Below, piece after piece: positions 25,958 to 32,614 of a stretch of 35,392 bases of DNA (position 1 is the stretch's first letter; the number at the start of each line of letters is the position of its first letter). The DNA comes from Candidatus Kuenenia stuttgartensis (GTDB lineage: Bacteria; Bacteroidota; Bacteroidia; Flavobacteriales_D; Crocinitomicaceae). The translations under genes were made by a program, and so were the position numbers. The DNA lies in NCBI GenBank assembly GCA_943326025.2, contig CALPRR020000001.1:1-35392 (forward strand), in the 5' to 3' direction. The notes under the pieces are model-generated. The model had not been told where the DNA came from. It saw nothing but the letters and a program-made list of their open reading frames with translations, and made no database searches.

Positions 25958-26746
25958 TTATTCGTATCTAAACAAATTTGGAATGTTATTTTTAATCATT
26001 GTTGCAATTGAAGAACTATTGTCTTGAGCTGAAGACACATTCAAATTTGAAGGATTTGTTAAATCAATTCCATCAAACAATTTTGAATAATCGACAATCA
26101 TGTGCACATAATTCACGTTGTCTTTTAAAACTGTAAAATTTTGAATTGGCATTTCAACAGAAACATAATTCGTATTTGTTCCAATTTTATAACAAAATGG
26201 TACTGGTGTTCCATTCATAGCATTTGTAGTATCAATAGCTCCTTGAACATTCATAAATACATAACCATCTGGTTGTGCTGATGAACTAAACCACATTTGT
26301 TGCATTTTAAGAATGATTGAATCTGCAGATAAAGTTGGAGATAATGCATTTGTCGTTGCGTCTAAACCAACTTTAAATCTTACTGACTTATAATTCCCAA
26401 CTGGAACATCACCAACTGTCAGCCCTTCAGATTCAAACAATTTTATTACATTTTTTTGTAAATCAACTGTTGAGCCATCTAACTTAACCAATTGTATTCC
26501 TGAGATGTAAAATTGAGCACGACTTAATGAAATTATTCTTCCTGCATAAGTAGTCATATCAATATTATATGCATCAACTTCTGTATCCTCAATGTAAGTA
26601 TGCAAATGAAACATTAAAGTTCCTTTTGCTACGTTAGATTGATCATTATTATTGGATTGATCATTATTGTTTTCATCTTTTTTACAAGAAAGAGCTATGA
26701 AAGCAGCTACAACTATAATAGATAATTTTTTGATTATACTTTTCAT
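25958..26746 (-). CDS. MbnP-like copper-binding-family lipoprotein
   Basis: A 262-residue protein. The lipobox ALSC gives lipid-bound Cys21, followed by an Asn/Asp-rich linker (KKDENNNDQSNNNDQSN). The domain from about residue 40 matches the MbnP-like family. It has GTLMFHLHTYIED, RIISLSRAQFYISGIQLVKLDGS, VPVGNYKSVRFKVGLD, LKMQQMWFSSSAQPDGYVFMNVQG (the family's Trp...GY-F-x-x-x-G core) and VNYVHMIVDYSKLFDG. MbnP of methanotrophs binds copper after its Trp is oxidised to kynurenine by the diheme enzyme MbnH. No such peroxidase is encoded here, so whether the Trp is modified is unknown. It lies 10 nt after the barrel gene and 3 nt before the cytochrome gene. Confidence 0.85.
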   Translation of the reverse strand: MKSIIKKLSIIVVAAFIALSCKKDENNNDQSNNNDQSNVAKGTLMFHLHTYIEDTEVDAYNIDMTTYAGRIISLSRAQFYISGIQLVKLDGSTVDLQKNVIKLFESEGLTVGDVPVGNYKSVRFKVGLDATTNALSPTLSADSIILKMQQMWFSSSAQPDGYVFMNVQGAIDTTNAMNGTPVPFCYKIGTNTNYVSVEMPIQNFTVLKDNVNYVHMIVDYSKLFDGIDLTNPSNLNVSSAQDNSSSIATMIKNNIPNLFRYE

Positions 26747-26756
26747 TTAATAAAAT

Positions 26757-27827
26757 TTAAAATGAATAACTTATTGAACCTATTAATGAATTTTTAGATT
26801 TATTTTGAATTCCATCAACATACTGATAAATAGGGAAACCATACTCAAAATTTAGTTTAACATTTTCAAAGAAACCCTTCGGAAATTGATACGATAAACC
26901 AACTAACGTACTTATTGATTTCAACCCATAATTGATTGTATTTGCAGATGGTTCATTGAACCTATAAATTGTTTTATCATACCCTTGAATCACATCAATT
27001 AACTTACCCTCAAATCTAATAGAACTACTAAAGTTATTCCACCAATTATAAGCTCCCCATACATTTAAATAATATTCGTTACCTAATCGATAGCCAATAT
27101 TATTTGTATTTAAACGCATTACAGAACTTCCTTGAAAGCTATAGGCAAATCCATTTGATTGTTTAATGTATGTCAAACTCGGTAATAGTTCAAAAGAGCC
27201 TGAACCCATTTGCATCATATAAGCAAATCGCTCATTAGGGTATAACATATCGTTGGACAATCCTTTCATTTGAATTGAACCAGTTGGAATACTTCCTCCT
27301 AAGCCTAAAATCAATTGACTAGATGTATTTTTTACAATACCATACAATAAATGAAGTTTTATATCGCCAAATCCAGATGTTAGCATAGTCATATCTGCAT
27401 TATTTGTCATTTCCATACCTGGCATTGAATGATCGTGACTCATCGTTGGAACCATGGTCATTCCCATAGAAGTCTGATTGTAATGCAACATTAACATTCC
27501 TGTAAAACGTTCAGAAAAACCATACATTCCCATTAACATATGCATTTGCATGTTCATTTTACTAGAACTCATGATATAATCATTGAATACATCCATTTCA
27601 TCAATTGGATTGTTTCCAGAAATCAACGTTGAATTATTCATTTGCATATATCGATACGATAACATCCATTCTTTCTTTGGATGAACATGACTAATCATAA
27701 CTCCCGCAGGAGTTAGATTTCTCAAACAATGACATGAATGATCACAACTAATAGTATCTTGACCAAATAAATTAATAGATAACAATGTTCCAAGTAACAG
27801 AACATTCCATTTTTGTTTAAAAAACAT
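26757..27827 (-). CDS. Met/His-rich outer-membrane beta-barrel, probable metal-linked transporter
   Basis: A 356-residue protein with a signal peptide (to about Gln23), then a CDHSCHC cluster at residues 28-34. Long amphipathic beta strands to a C-terminal aromatic (LIGSISYSF) are typical of outer-membrane barrels. Methionine and histidine are strikingly dense at residues about 85-155 (KMNMQMHMLMGMYG, SMGMTMVPTM, SHDHSMPGMEM, ADMTM), a pattern seen in copper-handling proteins. Overall it resembles the phenol-degradation MetA/transporter-like barrel family. I infer copper export or binding at the outer membrane, supported by the adjacent MbnP-like gene. The start fits the signal peptide. A 16-bp palindrome lies 25 nt upstream. 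Confidence 0.85.
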   Translation of the reverse strand: MFFKQKWNVLLLGTLLSINLFGQDTISCDHSCHCLRNLTPAGVMISHVHPKKEWMLSYRYMQMNNSTLISGNNPIDEMDVFNDYIMSSSKMNMQMHMLMGMYGFSERFTGMLMLHYNQTSMGMTMVPTMSHDHSMPGMEMTNNADMTMLTSGFGDIKLHLLYGIVKNTSSQLILGLGGSIPTGSIQMKGLSNDMLYPNERFAYMMQMGSGSFELLPSLTYIKQSNGFAYSFQGSSVMRLNTNNIGYRLGNEYYLNVWGAYNWWNNFSSSIRFEGKLIDVIQGYDKTIYRFNEPSANTINYGLKSISTLVGLSYQFPKGFFENVKLNFEYGFPIYQYVDGIQNKSKNSLIGSISYSF

Positions 27828-27852
27828 TTATTGAATTTTAATTTGTTTTATT

Positions 27853-27868
27853 GAAGATTTAAATCTTC
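27853..27868. promoter_or_regulatory. 16-bp perfect palindrome upstream of the Met/His-rich barrel gene
   Basis: GAAGATTTAAATCTTC, ending 25 nt before the ATG in the 90-nt gap after the CNGKCHL gene. Possible operator; no protein is identified and A/T-rich palindromes can arise by chance. Confidence 0.3.
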
Positions 27869-27917
27869 CAAGAAATCAGATTGTATTTTTATAAAAAAAT
27901 CAATCACTTAAAACAAA

Positions 27918-28304
27918 TTAAACTCTCGGAGGCTGAAAAACTGAGTTTAAATCACTCTGAATTATACTTTTATTGTATTCAAAAACATCTTTTTTCTTAG
28001 CTTTCAAAAAATCGCTTTCAAAAAAAGCATACGTTTCAACTGAAATTTGATCAGTAATTACTTCTATTTTCTCTTTTGATGATGAGGATTTATTTTCTTT
28101 TTGATCTTGCTTTTTTAACTGCTTTGCCAAATGACATTTACCATTACATTTCAATATCGGTTTAGACTTGTTGACACATAGATTATTCGCTATGTATTCT
28201 TTATTGATAATGTAATCTGTATATATAATGAATTTACCCAATGCTTGCATAACAAAAGCACTGATTACAACAAAAGCAATTATTGTATGTAAATTCTTTT
28301 TCAC
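27918..28304 (-). CDS. small membrane-anchored protein with CNGKCHL motif, probably metal-related
   Basis: A 128-residue protein starting at GTG (28304), which gives an N-terminal hydrophobic anchor (IIAFVVISAFVMQALGKFIIY). A conserved-looking core follows: YIINKEYIANNLCVNKSKPILKCNGKCHLAKQL, with Cys43, Cys53, Cys57 and His58. A charged Lys/Ser-rich linker and a short end VFQPPRV complete it. I recall small Bacteroidota proteins with the same CxNK...P.L.CNGKC.L core and PP-x end near copper/TonB loci, but cannot verify this here. The Cys/His arrangement could bind metal; CX3CH is not a standard heme site. It is the first gene of the cluster running to 22453. A perfect -7 box ends 4 nt before the GTG, so the mRNA may be leaderless. 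Confidence 0.78.
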   Translation of the reverse strand: MKKNLHTIIAFVVISAFVMQALGKFIIYTDYIINKEYIANNLCVNKSKPILKCNGKCHLAKQLKKQDQKENKSSSSKEKIEVITDQISVETYAFFESDFLKAKKKDVFEYNKSIIQSDLNSVFQPPRV

Positions 28305-28308
28305 GACT

Positions 28309-28343
28309 CAAAATTACAAAAAAAACTCATAAAAAAAGTCCAA
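28309..28343 (-). promoter_or_regulatory. promoter of the CNGKCHL gene and its cluster
   Basis: TAATTTTG on the minus strand (28309-28316, perfect TAnnTTTG) ends 4 nt before the GTG start. A TTG (28341-28343) lies 24 nt further upstream, slightly beyond the usual 17-23 nt spacing. Confidence 0.5.
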
Positions 28344-28388
28344 AATAAAATTTGAGCTTCATTATAGTAACGTTTTTTTTTAAAAAAT

Positions 28389-28934
28389 TTAATTCATTTT
28401 ATACTTTTTAAAAAAAGCATCCCAGTTCCAAATGAAATTCCCCATAACCTCATCCATTCTTTTTAAGAACAAAGGATTTGGAGCTTGCATTCTTCTGAAA
28501 TAATCATCTTGAAATTCATTCAATTTGTATTTTTCAAAAACAGCTTTAGACATTCCGTAAATCATATTTTTAGAAGGATGATTTATTCTAGAAATAAAGC
28601 TTTGGTATTCTCTTACGATTTGTTGAAAATCATTTCCAGACATTTCGTACATTTTACCTAATTTATTAAAAATAATCTGTTCAACTCTTTCAGCTTGATC
28701 AGATTCAAATATATTCTCTAAAAAAGATAAATTACCTACAATTACAATTAATGCAAATTCTCCGTTTTGTTTTGAATCAATTTCTGGAGATTTAACAAAT
28801 GCCACATCTTCATTAATCAATTCAGCAACCTCTACAAATCCATTATCAACTACATCCAATAATGCATTAACAAATATATTCGCAACTTGTTCGTCTGATA
28901 ATTTTCTTTTTAATAATGTTCCAAGTAGAGCCAT
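28389..28934 (-). CDS. conserved hypothetical cytoplasmic protein
   Basis: A 181-residue protein, acidic/polar and mixed alpha-helical, without signal peptide or membrane segment. Recognisable parts are an N-terminal helix pair (LLKRKLSDEQVANIFVNALLDVVDNG), an alternating strand (GEFALIVIVGNLSFL), and a C-terminal helical half with aromatic residues (YQSFISRINHPSKNMIYGMSKAVFEKYKLN ... NFIWNWDAFFKKYK). I do not recognise the family. It is transcribed alone from a perfect -7 box 23 nt upstream. It stands apart from the cluster beginning at 28304, which has its own promoter in the 84-nt gap. Confidence 0.8.
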   Translation of the reverse strand: MALLGTLLKRKLSDEQVANIFVNALLDVVDNGFVEVAELINEDVAFVKSPEIDSKQNGEFALIVIVGNLSFLENIFESDQAERVEQIIFNKLGKMYEMSGNDFQQIVREYQSFISRINHPSKNMIYGMSKAVFEKYKLNEFQDDYFRRMQAPNPLFLKRMDEVMGNFIWNWDAFFKKYKMN

Positions 28935-28957
28935 AGTGTGTTCTTATAATCTAATGG

Positions 28958-28965
28958 CAAATTTA
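28958..28965 (-). promoter_or_regulatory. -7 promoter box of the conserved hypothetical gene
   Basis: TAAATTTG on the minus strand (perfect TAnnTTTG), 23 nt upstream of the ATG at 28934. No clear -33 element. Confidence 0.5.
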
Positions 28966-29127
28966 GTATAGATTCACTTGTGTTTGAGACTCATAGAGTT
29001 TAGGTTTTCAACCAAGTTTTCAACAAAAATGTTAAATAATTAAAAATTAAAACTTAAAAATCTAAAATATAGCATTTTAAAACTTTTATAAATAAATGTT
29101 TTTTAATTTTTAGAACCTAATTCTATT

Positions 29128-29544
29128 TTATTTCTGTTGTTTTTCAAAAAAATTAATGGCTAAATCATAACTTTTCAATCCAAATCCAAAAATACATCCA
29201 ATAGCAACTGGAGAAATCATAGAAATATGTCTAAATTCCTCACGATATGAGATATTAGAAATATGAACTTCAACAACTGGTACTGAAATAGCATTTATAC
29301 AATCACGCAAAGCAACACTTGTATGAGTATAACCTCCTGCATTGAAAATGACTCCATCATGTTTAGATTTTTGCAATTCATTAATTAATTCACCTTCAAT
29401 ATTGGATTGATAATATTCTAATTCAGTATTCGTTCTTTTTTTTAATTCCTCAAAATACATTTCGAATGTTTGATTACCATATATTTGTGGTTCACGTGTT
29501 CCTAATAAGTTTAAGTTCGGACCGTTAATAATTAAAATTTTCAT
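29128..29544 (-). CDS. aroQ: type II 3-dehydroquinate dehydratase
   Basis: The protein is 138 residues from the ATG at 29542-29544 (MKILIINGPNLNLLG, the canonical start). An ATG two codons upstream (29550) is also possible. It catalyses dehydration of 3-dehydroquinate in the shikimate pathway. It carries the type II hallmarks: NGPNLNLLGTREPQIYG (active-site Tyr), YQSNIEGELINELQ, FNAGGYTHTSVALRDCI, and VEVHISNISYREEFRHISMISPVAIGCIFGFG (catalytic His). Length is normal for this dodecameric family. The start region abuts the divergent xerD start with no intergenic space, so its promoter must lie inside xerD coding sequence. No TAnnTTTG box was found there. Confidence 0.96.
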   Translation of the reverse strand: MKILIINGPNLNLLGTREPQIYGNQTFEMYFEELKKRTNTELEYYQSNIEGELINELQKSKHDGVIFNAGGYTHTSVALRDCINAISVPVVEVHISNISYREEFRHISMISPVAIGCIFGFGLKSYDLAINFFEKQQK

Positions 29545-29548
29545 ATTC

Positions 29549-30457
29549 ATGTTGTCTTGGGATCGCTATATTAAACAATTTATTTCGTTTTTAAAAATCG
29601 AAAAAGGTTTAGCTGAAAATTCAATTTTTGCTTATCAAAATGATGTGTTAAAATTAAAAGATTTTTCAGTTGACAAAAACATAGCACCTGATGCTTTAAC
29701 TTACAATAATTTAAAAGACTTCATAACAGAACTTTACGAACTTGGATTAAGCGCTCGAAGTCAAGCTAGAATCATAAGTGGTGTTAAACAATTTTTCGGT
29801 TTTTTACTTTTAGAAGATGTAATAAACGACGATCCCAGTGAACGTTTAGAAATGCCTCGTTTGGGAAAAAAATTACCAGAAGTCCTAACGGTTGAAGAAA
29901 TAGATGCGCTAATAAATGCCATTGATATGAGCAAAGCTGAAAGCCATCGAAATAAAGCAATTCTAGAAACACTATATAGTTGTGGTTTGAGGGTAAGTGA
30001 ATTAATCAATTTACGATTTTCTGATTTGTTTTTTGAAGAAGGTTTTATTCGTGTAATTGGAAAAGGAAATAAAGAGCGATTGGTTCCTGTCAGTGAAACT
30101 GTTGAACATGAAATTGCTATTTATAATGACTTCGTTCGAAGACATCAAGTCATTAAGCCAGGATTTGAGAATATCGTTTTTCTGAATCGAAGAGGCGAAC
30201 AATTGACTAGAATCATGATTTTTACAATCATCAAAAATTTAGCGCTTTCAATTGGATTAAAAAAGCAAGTTTCACCTCATACTTTTAGACATTCTTTCGC
30301 TACACATATGATTGAAGGTGGAGCAAATCTTCGCGCAATTCAAGAGATGTTAGGACATGAATCAATAACAACAACGGAAATTTATACTCATTTAGATCAA
30401 CGATTTTTAAAAGAAGCAATTATTTCATTTCACCCAAGAAATATTGACCAGAATTAA
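29549..30457 (+). CDS. xerD: site-specific tyrosine recombinase XerD
   Basis: A 302-residue recombinase of the Xer type. The N-terminal SAM-like core-binding domain (about 1-95) contains FISFLKIEKGLAENSIFAYQNDV and LSARSQARIISGVKQFFGFL. The catalytic domain has Arg148 (CGLRVSELINLR), HTFRHSFATHMIEGGANL (His and Arg), LGHESITTTEIYTHL (second His) and the nucleophile Tyr. All catalytic residues are present and the length matches E. coli XerD (298). It resolves chromosome dimers at dif with a partner recombinase. It starts directly at, or overlapping by two bases, the divergent aroQ start. No mobile-element context is seen, so this is the housekeeping enzyme. Confidence 0.94.
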   Translation: MLSWDRYIKQFISFLKIEKGLAENSIFAYQNDVLKLKDFSVDKNIAPDALTYNNLKDFITELYELGLSARSQARIISGVKQFFGFLLLEDVINDDPSERLEMPRLGKKLPEVLTVEEIDALINAIDMSKAESHRNKAILETLYSCGLRVSELINLRFSDLFFEEGFIRVIGKGNKERLVPVSETVEHEIAIYNDFVRRHQVIKPGFENIVFLNRRGEQLTRIMIFTIIKNLALSIGLKKQVSPHTFRHSFATHMIEGGANLRAIQEMLGHESITTTEIYTHLDQRFLKEAIISFHPRNIDQN

Positions 30458-30652
30458 AATCTTGAAATTTCAATATAATATAAATGAAGTAATGAATTTT
30501 ATTATGATTGATTTTGTATTTAAATAAGATTTAAAAATTTTAAACAATTATTCATAAACTAACAATATAATAAATTATAAATCGTTTAATGAGTAGTTAA
30601 CAGGTAGAAAATTCTTTAATATTTCAATGGTTAATGTATCAAAAGTTTTAGC

Positions 30653-30707
30653 AAAAAAAAGGTGTTGACTTCCGAAATTTCGGAAACGTTCAAACACCTT
30701 TTTTTTT
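30653..30707. terminator. bidirectional terminator between xerD and rimO with nested palindrome
   Basis: An A-run (30653-30660), GGTGTT (30661-30666), a perfect 16-bp palindrome TTCCGAAATTTCGGAA (30670-30685), AACACC (30693-30698) and a T-run to 30707. The outer stem flanked by A- and T-runs serves both convergent genes. The rest of the 263-nt gap (30458-30652) is A/T-rich with nothing recognised. Confidence 0.85.
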
Positions 30708-30720
30708 ATTTTAAATTTTA

Positions 30721-32034
30721 TTAATTTACAATTTTACCATATAAATCATAATGATCTGCACTTGTGATTTCAATTGTTGCAAAATCTCCAATTCTTAAAT
30801 AACCTTCTGATTTCAATACTAAAACTTCATTATCAACTTCAGGTGAATCAAATTCTGTTCTACCTATGAAGTAATCTCCTTCTACTCTATCAAAAAGTAC
30901 TTTAAATTGTTTACCAACTTTTAATTGATTCAATTCATAACTAATTCCAGCTTGAAGTTCCATGATTTTATCTGCGCGTTCTTTTTTAACATTTGCAGGA
31001 ACATCATCTTCAAAATTATAGGCATGCGTATTATCCTCGTGAGAATATGAGAAAATTCCCAAACGATCAAACTTCATTTTTTCAACAAACTCATACATTT
31101 CTTGGAAATCCTCCTCTGTTTCGCCAGGATAACCAGCAATTAAGGTTGTTCTTAAAGCAATATTTGGAACTTTCGCGCGAATTTCATTTACTAATTCTTC
31201 CGTTTTTTCACGTGTAATTCCTCTTCTCATTGCTTGTAAAATTTTAGTCGAACCATGTTGCAATGGCATATCTAAATAATTACAAACATTTGATTTTGTA
31301 CTCATCACATCTAATACATCCATTGGAAAACCAGCAGGAAAAGCATAATGTAAACGAATCCATTCAATTCCTTCTACTTCAGAAAGTTTATCAACTAATT
31401 CAGCTAAATTTCGCTTTTTATAAATATCTAATCCGTAGTAAGTTAAATCTTGAGCAATCAACATTAATTCTTTAACACCTTTTGCAGCAAGACTTTTAGC
31501 ACTATTTACTAACTCATCAATAGGAGTTGAAACATGTTTTCCACGCATGATTGGAATTGCACAAAAAGAACAAGGACGATCACAACCTTCGGCTATTTTA
31601 AAATATGCATAATGAGAAGGTGTTGTCAATAAACGTTCACCTACTAATTCATGTTTATAATCTGCTTTTAACGTTTTTAATAAACGAGGTAAATCTCTTG
31701 TTCCGAAAAAAGCATCCACTTCTGGAATTTCTTTTTCCAATTCATCTTTATATCTTTCAGATAAACAACCTGTAACGTAAACTTTACTTACTAATCCATC
31801 TGCTTTAGCTTCAGCATAACGAATGATAGTGTCAATTGATTCTTGTTTTGCATTATCAATAAAACCACATGTATTAATAATTACAATTTCTGCATCATCT
31901 TCCATTGATTCATGCTCAACATCAAATTGATTTGCTTTTAATTGTGACATTAAAACCTCTGAATCAAAAATATTTTTAGAACATCCTAAAGTAACAACGT
32001 TAACTTTATTTTTTTTGAGTGTCTTTGTTTTCAT
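30721..32034 (-). CDS. rimO: ribosomal protein S12 methylthiotransferase RimO
   Basis: A 437-residue radical-SAM enzyme that adds a methylthio group to the conserved Asp of ribosomal protein S12. The N-terminal UPF0004 domain has LGCSKNIFDSEVLM, NTCGFIDNAKQESID and TGCLSERY (cysteines of the auxiliary cluster). The radical-SAM motif CDRPCSFCAIPIMRGKH (CxxxCxxC, about residue 145) with GVKELMLIAQDLTYYG follows, then LPLQHGS-type MPLQHGSTKILQAMRRG and a C-terminal TRAM domain (about 375-435). CDRPCSFCAIP and the NIF-D-SE start favour RimO over MiaB. The start ATG lies 4 nt after a perfect promoter box, so the transcript is probably leaderless. A terminator follows. Confidence 0.96.
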   Translation of the reverse strand: MKTKTLKKNKVNVVTLGCSKNIFDSEVLMSQLKANQFDVEHESMEDDAEIVIINTCGFIDNAKQESIDTIIRYAEAKADGLVSKVYVTGCLSERYKDELEKEIPEVDAFFGTRDLPRLLKTLKADYKHELVGERLLTTPSHYAYFKIAEGCDRPCSFCAIPIMRGKHVSTPIDELVNSAKSLAAKGVKELMLIAQDLTYYGLDIYKKRNLAELVDKLSEVEGIEWIRLHYAFPAGFPMDVLDVMSTKSNVCNYLDMPLQHGSTKILQAMRRGITREKTEELVNEIRAKVPNIALRTTLIAGYPGETEEDFQEMYEFVEKMKFDRLGIFSYSHEDNTHAYNFEDDVPANVKKERADKIMELQAGISYELNQLKVGKQFKVLFDRVEGDYFIGRTEFDSPEVDNEVLVLKSEGYLRIGDFATIEITSADHYDLYGKIVN

Positions 32035-32038
32035 GCTA

Positions 32039-32069
32039 CAAAATTAATGATAATTCAATCATAAGACAA
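32039..32069 (-). promoter_or_regulatory. promoter of rimO (TTG-N20-TAATTTTG, 4 nt from ATG)
   Basis: Minus-strand TAATTTTG at 32039-32046 and TTG at 32067-32069 with a 20-nt spacer; the box ends 4 nt before the rimO ATG. Spacing is identical to the promoter at 3448-3478. Confidence 0.68.
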
Positions 32070-32142
32070 TTGTTTAGTAAAGTTATAAATTCTAAAATTC
32101 ACTTATTATTAATTATTGGAATCAATTTCAAATAAATGGTAT

Positions 32143-32150
32143 TATATTTG
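32143..32150 (+). promoter_or_regulatory. -7 promoter box of the lipoprotein-elbB operon
   Basis: TATATTTG (perfect TAnnTTTG), 25 nt before the ATG at 32176; a TTG lies 24 nt upstream (32116-32118). It shares the 141-nt divergent region with the rimO promoter. Confidence 0.55.
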
Positions 32151-32175
32151 AGTTATTCAGTCAAAAAATATAAAT

Positions 32176-32610
32176 ATGAAAACGTTATTTACACTTTTTG
32201 CATTTGCACTTATAATAAGTTGTAAATCAACAAAAAATGCAGCTACTGCAACAATACCTAAAGATCCTGAAATGGTAGCAATAATTGGAGAATTTCCATC
32301 AACAAGTGATCCTATAAAAATAGATTCAGTAGAAATCAAAGGGAATAAGATGTTAATCAGAGTATCATATAGTGGTGGCTGTGGAAATCATAATTTTAAA
32401 TTAATCGGAAGTCAGCAAATTGCTAAATCAATGCCAGCTATTAGAGTAGTTAAATTATTTCACACAATAGATAATGATAATTGTAAAAAAATGATTACCC
32501 GTGTTTTGCATTTTGACATTTCTGAATTAGCATATAAAAAAGAAAACGGAAGCGAAATCTATTTAGCGCTTGATGGATATAAAGAAAAATTAAAATATAC
32601 GTTTGAATAA
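32176..32610 (+). CDS. small lipoprotein of unknown function
   Basis: A 144-residue protein with a lipoprotein signal (MKTLFTLFAFALIISC, Cys16), so it is anchored in the envelope. The mature domain has SGGCGNHNFKLIGSQ, VVKLFHTIDNDNCKKMITRVLHFDISEL and a final beta strand KLKYTFE. The paired motifs GGC-x-x-H-x-F and H...D-N-D-x-C suggest a disulfide or metal-assisted small beta domain seen in other Bacteroidota lipoproteins. No function is known to me. It is followed by elbB 4 nt downstream, so the two form an operon. It is transcribed divergently from rimO. Confidence 0.85.
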   Translation: MKTLFTLFAFALIISCKSTKNAATATIPKDPEMVAIIGEFPSTSDPIKIDSVEIKGNKMLIRVSYSGGCGNHNFKLIGSQQIAKSMPAIRVVKLFHTIDNDNCKKMITRVLHFDISELAYKKENGSEIYLALDGYKEKLKYTFE

Positions 32611-32614
32611 GGTG

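Noticed and set aside
29549..30457. Tyrosine recombinase as sign of a genomic island
   Set aside because: Length, motifs and housekeeping neighbours fit chromosomal XerD; no att repeats or cargo genes were seen.
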